Assembly: GCF_014905175.1 (NCBI RefSeq)
Contig: NC_057792.1
Span: 12,937,321 to 13,001,320, forward strand
DNA length: 64,000 nt
Origin: Aphidius gifuensis
Taxonomy: Eukaryota; Arthropoda; Insecta; Hymenoptera; Braconidae
Reading direction: 5' to 3'
Shown here: in pieces, positions 31,058 to 40,862 of the stretch
Numbering within the stretch: position 1 is the stretch's first letter
How the letters are laid out: every line of letters starts with the position of its first letter
Notes under the pieces: generated by a model
The model's input: only the letters and a program-made list of their open reading frames with translations
Told to the model about the DNA's origin: nothing
The model's database searches: none
Made by a program: the position numbers and the translations under genes

Positions 31058-31787
31058 ATGCAATTTAATAAACAAAACAAAAAATTACCAGTAACCAATT
31101 TTGATGAACTTATTCAACAGAGTAGCGACAGAAAGAAAAAAAGACATGGTGAATTACTACCAAACAGTGTTCGAGGAATATTTTGTGGTCCTAGCGGTAT
31201 AGGAAAAACGAACGTAATATTTGCAATAATCACACATGAAAATGGTTTAAGATTTGAAAATGTTTATGTTTACTCAAAGTCTTTGAATCAGCCAAAATAT
31301 AAATTGCTAGAAAAATTATTACAATCTGTAAAAGGTATCGGTTATTTTCCTTTTAATGAACATGAACAAGTACTTCAACCTCAAGATACAAAACCAAACT
31401 CTGTTATGATTTTTGATGATGTTTCATGTGAAAACAAGATAATATTAGAGCTTTTTTGTATGGGTCGACATCAAGACGTAGATTGTTTTATCTCTGTCAA
31501 ACTTATGCTCGGATACCTAAACATTTGATTCGAGATAATGCGAATTTTTAGTTCTTTTAAGCAAGATGATCTCAATTTAAAACAGAATATATTTTGATCA
31601 TGTAAATACAGATATGACATACACAGAATTTAAAAATTTATGTTATACATGTTGGAAAGATGATAAACATGGATTCATTGTAATTGATAAAAAGATAAAT
31701 AATAATCGATATAGAAAAGGAAGCTTTGATTGTTATATCAGTATAAAATCAAAGTATGTTGACAATAGTAGCATAGATGTCAAGTAA
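31058..31787 (+). pseudogene. A32/FtsK-HerA-type genome-packaging ATPase, broken
   Basis: The ATG at 31,058 opens MQFNKQNKKLPVTNFDELIQ. Walker A GPSGIGKT lies near residue 45 and Walker B VMIFDDV near residue 114, with MGRHQDVDCF after it. The frame stops at 31,528. The expected continuation (YLCQTYARIPKHLIRDNANF) is in another frame, with further shifts near 31,550 and 31,590, and the last part (FKNLCYTCWKDDKHGFIVID) ends with TAA at 31,785-31,787. The final A of that stop is the A of the next gene's ATG. Such ATPases pump DNA into capsids. At least two or three lesions make this copy inactive unless they are sequencing indels. Confidence 0.8.
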
Positions 31788-32695
31788 TGAACATCAATAT
31801 GGACAATAAAATAAAAATAAATGAAAAGAAAGAATTACTGAGTCAAATTGCTAGAGCCAGTCATGCTATTAGACAAAAACATAAAATTTTGAAATTAGGT
31901 CAAGAAACATCAGATAATATTTCAAGCAATGTATTCAAGCCTATTGTGACACCACTTCAAAAATTAGTTGAGGCTTCAAATCAAAATAATAATCACAATA
32001 ATATAAAACAAGAAATTAAAGATGAAATCAATAAAGTGTCAATTAAAACAGAGGAAAAATATGAAAATGATTTATTAACTGATGATGATGATGATAATGA
32101 TGGTCGAGAAGATCAAATGGCTGATTCATCATTTGCAAGTGCTCTGGGCTCTGATAATAGTTTAAATCAAACGCTTCAATCTACCCCAAAAAATACTCAA
32201 AAATATTTAAAAAAACTTAATAGACAAAAGCATTCAGATAGTGGTTATAATATTCGGAAATTGAAACAAGATAATATGCTCAAATTTGGAAATTCACAAG
32301 TTGAATTTAAAGATAATAAAATTTATATTGCTAATTCAATATATGATGAAACACCAGGCTTACTAGAATTATTATTTTCAAGTAGCCCTAAGGCTTTGCC
32401 ATCGAAAAATGATGAAAAAAATTTTATTGATATTATAAAATTAACAAATATTCATCATAAATATTATGACCCAAAAGGTGATTTAAGAACCGAAAATACT
32501 AAAAAATATAAGGAATATATTTTGCCATTTATCAACTCAATAACACATCGAGGCTCCGGCTTGCCTAAATATAAAATTACTAATAATTCTGCAATTGATT
32601 ATGTTCATTGGAATGATCCCAATGAGCTTATTGATCGTCTTAGACTTTTGATAGCTTCTCAAGCAGCGGAAATCATGGAAATGATAATGAAATAA
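31787..32695 (+). CDS. DUF8207-like Polinton protein, 302 aa, C-terminus frameshifted
   Basis: It starts MNINMDNKIKINEKKELLSQ, overlapping the ATPase stop. It has a charged helical N-terminus (SHAIRQKHKILKLGQETSDN), an acidic linker (DDDDDNDG near residue 100), a basic segment, then a C-terminal domain with YDETPGLLELLFSSSP, INSITHRGSGLPKY and IDYVHWNDPNELIDRLRLLI. The frame ends in IMEMIMK, whereas a neighbouring frame continues with NEIISIIEELKEQI to about 32,730, as in relic A; a one-base change near 32,665 is likely. Function unknown; its place between packaging ATPase and fibre suggests a virion role. Confidence 0.65.
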   Translation: MNINMDNKIKINEKKELLSQIARASHAIRQKHKILKLGQETSDNISSNVFKPIVTPLQKLVEASNQNNNHNNIKQEIKDEINKVSIKTEEKYENDLLTDDDDDNDGREDQMADSSFASALGSDNSLNQTLQSTPKNTQKYLKKLNRQKHSDSGYNIRKLKQDNMLKFGNSQVEFKDNKIYIANSIYDETPGLLELLFSSSPKALPSKNDEKNFIDIIKLTNIHHKYYDPKGDLRTENTKKYKEYILPFINSITHRGSGLPKYKITNNSAIDYVHWNDPNELIDRLRLLIASQAAEIMEMIMK

Positions 32696-32790
32696 TTTCA
32701 ATTATAGAAGAATTGAAAGAGCAAATATAATCTATTAATTAATGTGCATAACATAAATTTATTCAGTTGATATCCATCGATCAAACAAAC

Positions 32791-33501
32791 ATGAGCATCG
32801 ATGTTTTCGGACGCCAATTGACACAAAGTAAAATAAAAGCTAAGGGTACACGTGGACCCCCTGGTGAGGGTTTTAAAATAACAAAAGACGGACATTATGA
32901 TATTAATTATCGAAGACTGTGTAATATCGCTGATCCTGTATTGATTACAGATGCAGCATCGGTAAAAATAGTACGCAATATTGTAAAAGAAGAGACACGA
33001 GCTTTGTATCAAATAACATCGTCTTTGAGAGATATAGCTGATACTAATACTACACTCATAGATTCCCTTAAATCTGAAATAAAAATAAATCAAAACAATC
33101 AATCTATTCTGATTGAATCACTACAAGATCTTGCAACACGTAACGCTGATGTAATTTATCAGCTTGATAAAAAAGTAGTTGAATTGGATACCAATAAAAA
33201 TTATATCGTAAATCTAATTACAAATCTCGAAAACCGAGTTTCAATTTTAAATAAGTTTGAAAGTGATAATCAAAACTTCACTGGATCTTTAAAAAATCTA
33301 GAAAATAAGCTCAATATTCTAGAAGGAGCTAACAGCGACATAAAAATTTTTACACAGAACATAAAAAATAAATTAAGTTATTTAGAAAAAAATATTCAAG
33401 AAAACTCTGAAAAAAATTCAAAAAACACGATAAATATTTCAGAAATTAATTTTCAATTAAAAGAATTAATTGATGGAGGACAAAAAAGCTCAAGTAGTTG
33501 A
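32791..33501 (+). CDS. fibre-like coiled-coil protein, 236 aa
   Basis: Start taken at ATG 32,791 (MSIDVFGRQLTQSKIKAKGT); the frame is open further upstream but without ATG. A short collagen-like/linker phrase RGPPGEGFKITKDGHYD is followed by RRLCNIADPV. From about residue 75 to the end comes a long coiled coil with regularly spaced I/L/V and N (LENRVSILNKFESDNQN, LENKLNILEGANSD). A conserved N-terminal tail followed by a long trimeric stalk is the plan of viral fibres, so I infer an attachment fibre or stalk. It overlaps the integrase start by 29 bp. Confidence 0.55.
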   Translation: MSIDVFGRQLTQSKIKAKGTRGPPGEGFKITKDGHYDINYRRLCNIADPVLITDAASVKIVRNIVKEETRALYQITSSLRDIADTNTTLIDSLKSEIKINQNNQSILIESLQDLATRNADVIYQLDKKVVELDTNKNYIVNLITNLENRVSILNKFESDNQNFTGSLKNLENKLNILEGANSDIKIFTQNIKNKLSYLEKNIQENSEKNSKNTINISEINFQLKELIDGGQKSSSS

Positions 33502-34399
33502 AGAGCTTCATAGGCCAGCACGTAGAAATTATATTCGACGTCATGTAGATATAAGAGGTCTCGATGAAACGTGGCAAGCAGATCTTGTTGAAATGATCCC
33601 TTATTCATCTGTCAATAATGGTTACAAATATTTACTTACAATCATAGATACATTTTCTAAATATGCTTGGGCAATTCCTGTGAAATCAAAAAATGGTAAA
33701 GACGTCACCAATGCCATGAAATCTGTCCTAGTGCAAAAACGTCGTCCACAGAATTTAATGGTTGATCAGGGTCGAGAATTTTGGAATAAAGAATTTCAAA
33801 CATTAATGAAAGAATATAATATACATTTATATCACACGTTTAGCAATTTAAAAGCATCAATTGTTGAACGATTTAATCGTACATTGAAAAATCTCATGTG
33901 GAAGAAGTTTACTCTTCAAGGTTCATATAAATGGCAAAAAATATTACCAGATATATTACAACAATATAATAATACAAAACATCGAACAATAAAAATGAAA
34001 CCCCTAGATGTTAATTCAGTTAACGAGAAACATATATTAAAAAATATTTATCAAAATTTTAAAATTAATAGAAAACCAAAAAATAAATATATCGTTGGCG
34101 ATAAAGTACGTATAAGTAAATATAAAAATGTTTTTGAGAAAGGATATACACCGAATTTTACGACTGAAATATTTACCGTAAGCGAGGTTAAAAGCACTGA
34201 TCCTGTAACTTATAAACTCATAGACTATGAAAATAATCCGATTCAAGGAGGTTTTTATGAAGAAGAATTGACTTCAGTGAAATACACAGACATTTATCTT
34301 GTTGAAAAAATTTTAAAAAAACGTGGCAATAAATTTTTGTGTAAATTCTTGGGATTCGATTCACGACATAATACATGGATTGATAAATCTAACTTATGA
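33473..34399 (+). CDS. Polinton integrase with C-terminal chromodomain, 308 aa
   Basis: The rve-type DDE integrase core is seen in order: WQADLVEMIPYSSVNNGYKY (first Asp, about residue 36), MVDQGREFWNKEF (second Asp, about 100) and KASIVERFNRTLKN (Glu, about 136). YNNTKHRTIKMKPLDV follows, then an SH3-like stretch (YIVGDKVRISKYKNVFEKGY) and a chromodomain at the end (DIYLVEKILKKRGNKFLCKF to NTWIDKSNL, about 270-308). It catalyses insertion with 6-bp staggered cuts; the chromodomain may direct it to chromatin marks. No frame break. The N-terminal HHCC part is not evident; the protein begins EELHRPARRNYIRRHVDIRG. Confidence 0.9.
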   Translation: MEDKKAQVVEELHRPARRNYIRRHVDIRGLDETWQADLVEMIPYSSVNNGYKYLLTIIDTFSKYAWAIPVKSKNGKDVTNAMKSVLVQKRRPQNLMVDQGREFWNKEFQTLMKEYNIHLYHTFSNLKASIVERFNRTLKNLMWKKFTLQGSYKWQKILPDILQQYNNTKHRTIKMKPLDVNSVNEKHILKNIYQNFKINRKPKNKYIVGDKVRISKYKNVFEKGYTPNFTTEIFTVSEVKSTDPVTYKLIDYENNPIQGGFYEEELTSVKYTDIYLVEKILKKRGNKFLCKFLGFDSRHNTWIDKSNL

Positions 34400-34427
34400 G
34401 TACTTCTTGAAATCAGATGAGTGGGGA

Positions 34428-34470
34428 TTCGACTATATATTGTGAGGTTTTTTTCTGACGGCTGACAGTT
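34428..34470 (+). promoter_or_regulatory. candidate TATA/initiator promoter of DIQGF-family gene 2
   Basis: CTATATATTG at about 34,430 and a CTGACAGTTGG initiator-like sequence about 30 bp downstream (34,460-34,470) precede the ATG at 34,524. Confidence 0.45.
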
Positions 34471-34523
34471 GGATCTCAAATTTTAGTTGTGAGTTTTTGT
34501 TAAATATAATAAAAAAATAAAAC

Positions 34524-35114
34524 ATGGTTCGTTTTATTGATGTACAAGGATTCGGTAATCCACAAAGGTGTTTGGATTTTTCATATAAAGAGTTTGCTTG
34601 GTTAGAGCTAGACTCTAAATATGAAAATAAAAATTGGAAAGATAATCATTTTATTTTCGCTGAAGAATATCCTGCAGCAGAATGTCCGCAAAGAGAGAAA
34701 AATGAAATTTTATGGTGTCAATCTAAAATTCATGGCATACCCTGGAGTTTTGGCGAAACACCTTATAAAAGGGCATTCTTTGAAATTCAACATTGTGTTT
34801 TTAATGAAGGACCTGTAATTGTCAACGGAAGATCAACTAAAGATTTGATTGAATATGTATGCTGTTTATATCATGAAGAGAACAACGAATTGGTATTCGA
34901 TTTACAACAATTAGGTGCTCCAGACTGCAATAAAATGGAAGAAAAAGCACCATTTTCACACTCTGAAATGCATCCACTCTGTAAAAATTACGATTGTGCC
35001 ATTGAAAATGTATACAAAATGAAACAATGGTTTCAAAAAAATTTTCCAAACATCAATACTGAAGAAGATTTTACCTGGATACAACTTTTAGAAAAAAGAA
35101 TAGTTAACAAATAA
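34524..35114 (+). CDS. DIQGF-family protein 2, 196 aa
   Basis: It starts MVRFIDVQGFGNPQRCLDFS. Shared landmarks with protein 1 at 25,396: IDVQGF, YKEFAWLEL, HGIPWSFGETPYKRAFFEIQ, IVNGRSTKDLIEYVCCLY, FDLQQLGAPDCNKM, HPLCKNYDCAIENVYKMKQW, ending FPNINTEED...LEKRI. It is shorter by about 65 C-terminal residues. The histidine/cysteine-rich HPLCKNYDCA block could bind metal or form the end of an RNase H-like fold; no complete catalytic set is visible (DxQ instead of DxE). Intact frame. It lies between integrase and the convergent PolB. Confidence 0.65.
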   Translation: MVRFIDVQGFGNPQRCLDFSYKEFAWLELDSKYENKNWKDNHFIFAEEYPAAECPQREKNEILWCQSKIHGIPWSFGETPYKRAFFEIQHCVFNEGPVIVNGRSTKDLIEYVCCLYHEENNELVFDLQQLGAPDCNKMEEKAPFSHSEMHPLCKNYDCAIENVYKMKQWFQKNFPNINTEEDFTWIQLLEKRIVNK

Positions 35115-35170
35115 TAATTTTAAAAACAAAAATTGTATGGAAAAAATAAAAACTCATTTTTATAACATAT

Positions 35171-37837
35171 TCAAGTATTATTTATTTTTTTATATCCCCA
35201 TGGTACAGTGTCTGTAGTATTAGGCAGTAAAATTCGTTTGTCGTCTTGCCAACTTAATGCTAATTTTGTTTGTAAAATTGTATGAACTACATGTTTTTTA
35301 CTTCTAATTAAATATTGTTTTTTAATTAAATTCTTATGACTAAATAAACATTCTTTATAATCATTGAACTCAATTTCTTTCATTACAGATCTTTTTACTC
35401 CTTTTGCTTTTTTTATAATTTTATTTTCATTCAATATTTTCATTTTTCATGCTGTTTGCACGCAAACCAACAAATTCCGTTACAATTTTGCCTTGGTTTT
35501 CGTCTTTCATAACACCGATTTTTCGTTTATTTACTAAAGGCATGTTATAAATATTATTTTCTGGATAATCAGCTGTATCAAATTTTTCCAAATTTTTTTT
35601 CATACATTCATAAATATCAGGTACTGTGAATAAATAAGCTAAAGCATCTGTATCCATGTATAAAAGTTTAGCTGAATTTCCGTACGTTTTCTTAACATAA
35701 TCATAATGAAAATCATACAAATAAAATTTAGAAATATCAAGAATTGAAAACCCTATATAAATTGGTTTGTCAAATTTTATTTTTACTCTAGACATTTCAA
35801 TAACAACAAGATCTTTTCCAAGTATCATACTACTATGAAAATTTGGTTTTGATATTAGTGATTTTGCTCCATATCGTCCATCCCATTTTGTTATCATTTT
35901 CACATCTCTTCTACCACGTAAATTTTCGATTGCTTTACCATATATGACATTATTTAATAATTTAAATATCAAAACGCCAAAAGCATTAGTTGACTCCTGT
36001 CTTTTTTGAGTATTGAAATCTATATATTTTTTTAACCAAGGTGATTGCTTAAACTTTAATATTCTATGAATTTTTTAGCTGCATACCTAGACCTAAATAT
36101 TGTTTTAGACTTCTATAATGAATAACATAATTTTTTTTTGGATATAAAGTGGTCATTAGTTTGACTTGTTTGGAATTTGGTGGGATAAGATGCTCAGGAC
36201 AAAGTGGAAAGTCACGATGATCATCAAATAAACTCTCAGGATATTCTAAATCTACTTCTAATATATATCCAACGTCTGAATCATCTGCAATTTTAAATAC
36301 ATCAATATTTTAGTATCATCCCACTCAAATCCTGCATAAGGCAAATAATTCATCATTGAATGTCCATAAAGATTATTAATATCATAATACATTATATAAG
36401 ATTCATCTATATTAGTATTAAAGTCAGGCATGTATCTGTTATTTGCTTTAGCATACCTGTTTGTACATTGTGCAACTCCACCTCTGATTCCTTTTTCAAT
36501 GAATAAATATTTTTCTGGATCAGTTAAGAGTTCTAATTCTATCTCTGTACATTTCAACATACAATCAAATGAATAACCTGGGATAGTATAGTAGTGTATA
36601 GGATCCAAACCATAATTTGAGATACAATTTTTTCGAAAATTTTCAAAAACATCAGCCAATAATAACACATCAGCTTGCAAATAAATATCACTGTAGTCAC
36701 CTAATGTTTTAATTTTAAATGTATCCCACACTTTTATTGCATGCTCATAATCACTGTTTGAAATATTTTCATTACTTAATTTTGAAAAAAAATTTTCTTT
36801 AGGTGGTAAAGATGTTTCATTTAATTTATCAAAAGAATCTGTATATTCATAAGGATAAGCACCTTTTCGTTTGAGTAACTGAAATTCCTCTTCACTATTA
36901 CAATATTTTCTAGTTATTTTTTTATCACAATCTTCCAAATATGATGCAAGCTTGTCAAGGCTACTAGGCATAAATTTAAACGAATCGAGAAATCTTAAGT
37001 GTATACAATTACTTCCTGAACCATCCAATTTTTATAACTAACTTCTTTAGTGAATGAAACATATTTTTCTTTATTTATAGGTAACAGCTTTATTGAGCCT
37101 TCGAATTGATTAGCCAATGATTTAATAATAAAAAAACTATCAAAACCGCTTAAATTATGAAAAAATATTGGCAATACATGTGTATCTTGATATTGTAGAT
37201 TACAGTTTGAATGAGCTAAACCACGTATGCGACCTGACATATGTGAATGATCAACAACGATTTTGTCATTTTCAGTCAATGGCTTTTCACATATATGACA
37301 TTTTTTAGATAAACGAAGCTCACGTTCTTGTTGAAAAGTCAATTGTTCCATTGGAAGAGGATTACTTAAAATGTTATTCACTTGTTTTGTTATTTTTTCA
37401 AGTTCATCAACAAACCACTCTATACACTTTTCACTACGATTATATGCAAATTTTGAAAGTGAATCATCATATGTACAATGAAAATAATAACCAACACTAT
37501 ATGGTATATGTAGATCTTTTTCATTTGCTTCTGGTTGGAGTATACATTCTAAATCAGCATAAATTGAAAAAGGTGCTGGCTCTTTAAATTTATAATTTTT
37601 AAATTTTAAAATATTGTCTTCTTGATCTGGCATTATCATTCTAGCATTATTTTGATTCAAACAATCATCAGAATGGTTTTCAAATGATTTTTGTGTTTTG
37701 AAATGACATAAACATCGGGCACATAACCATAATGCATGTTCATTTTTTGATATTTGTGAACTAATTAATCTCGATAAATTACGAATCCAAGCGAAATGAA
37801 AAACTGTTGGCGTTTTTTCTTTTTTATTATCATCACG

Positions 37838-37895
<58 letters not shown>

Positions 37896-38965
37896 CTATT
37901 ATTATCAACAACGCAATCATCAGCAAAACTGATATTACTGTTGTCATTTGATTTTTTTTTATTGAAAGCTTCTTGATTTGAAATTAATAAATGAATTGTA
38001 CTTTTGTCTGATTTAAGTTGACTCAAATATATCGGTACTATTTCATTTTTTTTCTCACATTCTATTCCATAAATATTTATTGCTAACTTATTCATTTTTT
38101 CAAATTTTGGTACATCTTTTAAGGCGATAAGAAATCGAATGCCTTCATATTTTAATATTGTTTTAAAGTCTGGATATGAGCTCACACGGTTACAATTTGA
38201 TTTAGCTGGATGTAATGCCGCTGTTACTGACCATAAAAAGCAATATTCGTCATAATTTCGTATATTTACAACAGCTCGTTTATTTTGAATAAACTAAGGC
38301 ATTTCAATATATGTATAACCCCCTCTAATTGGTTCATACAAATTAATATTTATGCTTAAATTAATTATCTCTTTCATAGTCCAGCCTGAATCCCTTTCTT
38401 GAAATTCTTCAACCTTGACAAGAAGTTTATCTGTCATTTTTTCATCAAACCAGTTGTTTAAATCAGTTGTTGGTAAAATAATGTCATTTTTTGTATTAAA
38501 ATATTTCGTTTCCTCAACAATCTCATTATTTTTCATAACTTGAAATTTACATGACAAAATACCATTAACTTTTAAATTATTTCCTTTTTTTAAAATATTT
38601 TTAATGCGAATGGTAGTCATTTTTTTTGAATCTTGTAGAAAATATCGTAAGTCTATATGCTGCAAATTAATAACAACCCCTGTTCGCATACGTCCTTGAA
38701 ATATCGACTCTACATCAATCCATTTTACTCTATCTTTTAATTTTCTATTATCTCTACCAATACCCATGCCAGCTTTTTTTTTATCTTTTATTTGTTCAAG
38801 TATTGATTGCAATTGTATTATTGTCGTTTGAATTTGAATTTTTTGACCATGAGACAAAGTCCAGACTTTCAATAACTTTTTTAATAATTTAATATTTTTT
38901 TTTCCGAATTTAATCCATTCTTCGATTTCGTTATGAGTTTTAATTACTCTACAAGCTTTTTCCAT
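35171..38965 (-). pseudogene. protein-primed family B DNA polymerase with endonuclease VII-like insert, broken
   Basis: The ATG at 38,965 opens MEKACRVIKTHNEIEEWIKF. The N-terminal domain (VESIFQGRMRTGVVINLQHI; RDSGWTMKEIINLSININLY) meets an in-frame TAG at 38,294-38,296, after which the same frame continues to 36,995. Exonuclease I FSIYADLECIL (about 37,540-37,570), an HNH/endonuclease VII-like insert CHICEKPL...VDHSHMSGRIRGLAHSNCN (about 37,200-37,300) and exonuclease II FHNLSGFDSFF (about 37,130-37,165) follow. A frame change near 37,000 leads to polymerase motif A DINNLYGHSMM (about 36,360-36,390), with more breaks before FKLLNNVIYGKAIENLR (motif B, about 35,930) and YMDTDALAYLF (motif C, about 35,640, DTDA rather than the usual DTDS). 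The end at 35,171 includes DTVPWGYKKI. A poly-Asp run (GAT repeats, 37,838-37,893) sits before the exonuclease. Confidence 0.85.
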
Positions 38966-40130
38966 AATTTTAATTAATTTTTACACTTATTCAAATCCAT
39001 TTTTGAACTTATATTTTTTTCCCGGACGATGTTTAACACTCAAACGATTTCTGACTAATGGCCTATATAAATATACGTTCCTACAATTATATTATTATGA
39101 ATTTTACTCAGAAAAGTTTGTGTCAATGAACTATGAAAACAATATTTTCGTCTTTTATGACACTTAAAATGACGCATAGCATTTTGTAAACAAAGAGTAA
39201 GCGGTTAAAATTATTTTTATTTTTTAATTTATGATAAACAGAGAGTTGGTGACTTAGATTTTTTTATATTTTCAATTTTATTATAATATAATTTTTAATG
39301 GGTCATTTAATGGCTTATTTAGTATATATAATAATAAATCAGTTTAGACTTATATTTGAAAAAAATAAAAAATTATAGCTTTCGTATATGACTGTGACTT
39401 TTTTAAATTTTTTTAAATAAACAACTTAATTTATGATTTTTAACGGAAAAGTAAAGTGTTCACATCAATATATGGATTTAAATATTATAAAAACTTTTAT
39501 TGCATGAGTCATTAACCGGAAAAAAATTTTTTTATAAACAATTTATGGAAAAAAAACACTGATAAAATTATTATTTCTATTAGGAAACTAGAAATAAAAA
39601 AAGGTTGTACCCGCCGGCAAAATGGTTGCGTATACTACAGAGGGATGTTCTATGCGGGGGCAGTTACTCTATAGTCTAAGGAGCCATGCCGGGGGCGGTT
39701 CTATGAGCAGTCTAGGGGCACCCCCAATAGGGCGGGCCCTCTGGCTAGTGTAGGGGTGTCACTGAACGGACCCAAAAAAGATCTACTATGTTTTTATGTT
39801 GCTCTGATACTTTACTCGGATTTATTTTTTTATTTATTAATAATCATTGTTATTATATTATTTTTTATAGCTTTTTTGTTTAGTTCATACGATATAATGG
39901 GTTACTTCATAAATATATATTCAAAAATAAAAAATTATAGCTTTGTATATTTATTGGTGACATATTTTATTTTTTTAAATAAACAACACAAATTAGATTT
40001 ATGACCTGAGAAAAAAAATTGGATTTATTATAAAAATTTATTTCTCAGAAAGAAATAAAATTTTATAAACAATTATAACTAAAAATTTCTTCCCCTTTAC
40101 CCTTCTACTGCCACAACTATGCCTATAATT
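38966..40130. other. Polinton intergenic region with an imperfect duplication and a GC-rich block
   Basis: AT-rich DNA in which AAAAAATTATAGCTTT followed by TTTTTTTAAATAAACAAC occurs near 39,365-39,425 and again near 39,925-39,990, indicating a diverged duplication. Between them, 39,600-39,770 is unusually GC-rich (ATGCCGGGGGCGGTTCTATG, ATAGGGCGGGCCCTCTGG) with GGGGGC-type repeats. No gene is supported. Confidence 0.45.
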
Positions 40131-40170
40131 GAGTATAAAAAGCTCTAATTTTTTTAACTTAGCATCAGTC
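40131..40170 (+). promoter_or_regulatory. TATA box and TCAGT initiator of the small Polinton gene
   Basis: GTATAAAAAGC gives TATAAAA at 40,134-40,140, and GCATCAGTCATC puts the TCAGT initiator at 40,165-40,169, about 30 bp downstream: textbook arthropod core-promoter spacing. The transcript would enter the 5'UTR intron at 40,219. Confidence 0.7.
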
Positions 40171-40218
40171 ATCAAATCAACTTTAAACAATTAATATCAC
40201 TTTAAAATTCAACTGAAG

Positions 40219-40324
40219 GTAATTATATGTTATTTAAAAATATCTCTAATAATTTTCTACTTGATTTTTTTTTAAAAATCTGATTTGACTTTTATAATTA
40301 TATGTGAATTTTTTTTTTCAACAG
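40219..40324 (+). other. 5'UTR intron of the small Polinton gene
   Basis: Donor CTGAAG|GTAATTATATG and acceptor TTTTTTTTCAACAG|AAAATGG; 106 bp, ending 3 bases before the ATG. A 5'UTR intron of similar size sits at the same place in the relic B copy (20,495-20,594). Confidence 0.7.
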
Positions 40325-40327
40325 AAA

Positions 40328-40660
40328 ATGGATCGTTTCGCTTCATTAAACCAAATTGCAAGTGCCGCAGCAGGAAAAAGTCAATCAACTTTGATCAAAA
40401 TAAGAGATCTTGAATTAAATAAAGAACATCCACTCACCAATTTACGAAACGTTGTGACTAAGTATGGACCAAGCATAATTGCTAGAGTTGGAAATGACAC
40501 CGAATTTTTCTTGCCGAAGAGAATTGTTGATTGTTTTATAGCAAATCCTGTTGAGTATGAATCTTTCAACAAATGCATTAAAGAAGGACGGGTTCGTTTC
40601 ACATACACAGGAGGATTAAATGAATGTAAATTCACTTATGTTGAAAAAATGATATTATGA
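40328..40660 (+). CDS. small Polinton protein, 110 aa, possible OB-like DNA-binding protein
   Basis: Start at ATG 40,328 (MDRFASLNQIASAAAGKSQS), the first codon after the intron acceptor; an upstream open stretch belongs to the intron. The core reads NVVTKYGPSIIARVGNDTEF, FLPKRIVDCFI, then RVRFTYTGGLNECKF. KYGPSxxxRVGNxxxxFLPKR is shared with the gene at 20,270-20,485 and resembles small proteins commonly carried by insect Polintons. A strand-rich layout with a basic N-terminal helix suggests a nucleic-acid-binding OB-like fold, possibly the replication ssDNA-binding protein; unproven. Intact. Confidence 0.6.
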   Translation: MDRFASLNQIASAAAGKSQSTLIKIRDLELNKEHPLTNLRNVVTKYGPSIIARVGNDTEFFLPKRIVDCFIANPVEYESFNKCIKEGRVRFTYTGGLNECKFTYVEKMIL

Positions 40661-40862
40661 TTATAAAATCCAATACATGTAACTTGGAAAAAAATATTTT
40701 TAACAATTTATGTAAGTTTTTAAAAAAAGTATTGAAATAAATAAAATAATACTCAAAAGAATTTCTGTTTTTTTTTTCTATTTTTATTTTCCACTTTTTG
40801 ATTTGAATAAAACACACATAATTATTAAGTAAAAAATTTCAAAAAATTTATACACATCATCA

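Noticed and set aside
37765..37947. Met-rich minus-strand frame (long run of ATG codons)
   Set aside because: It is the GAT microsatellite of PolB read in the wrong frame.
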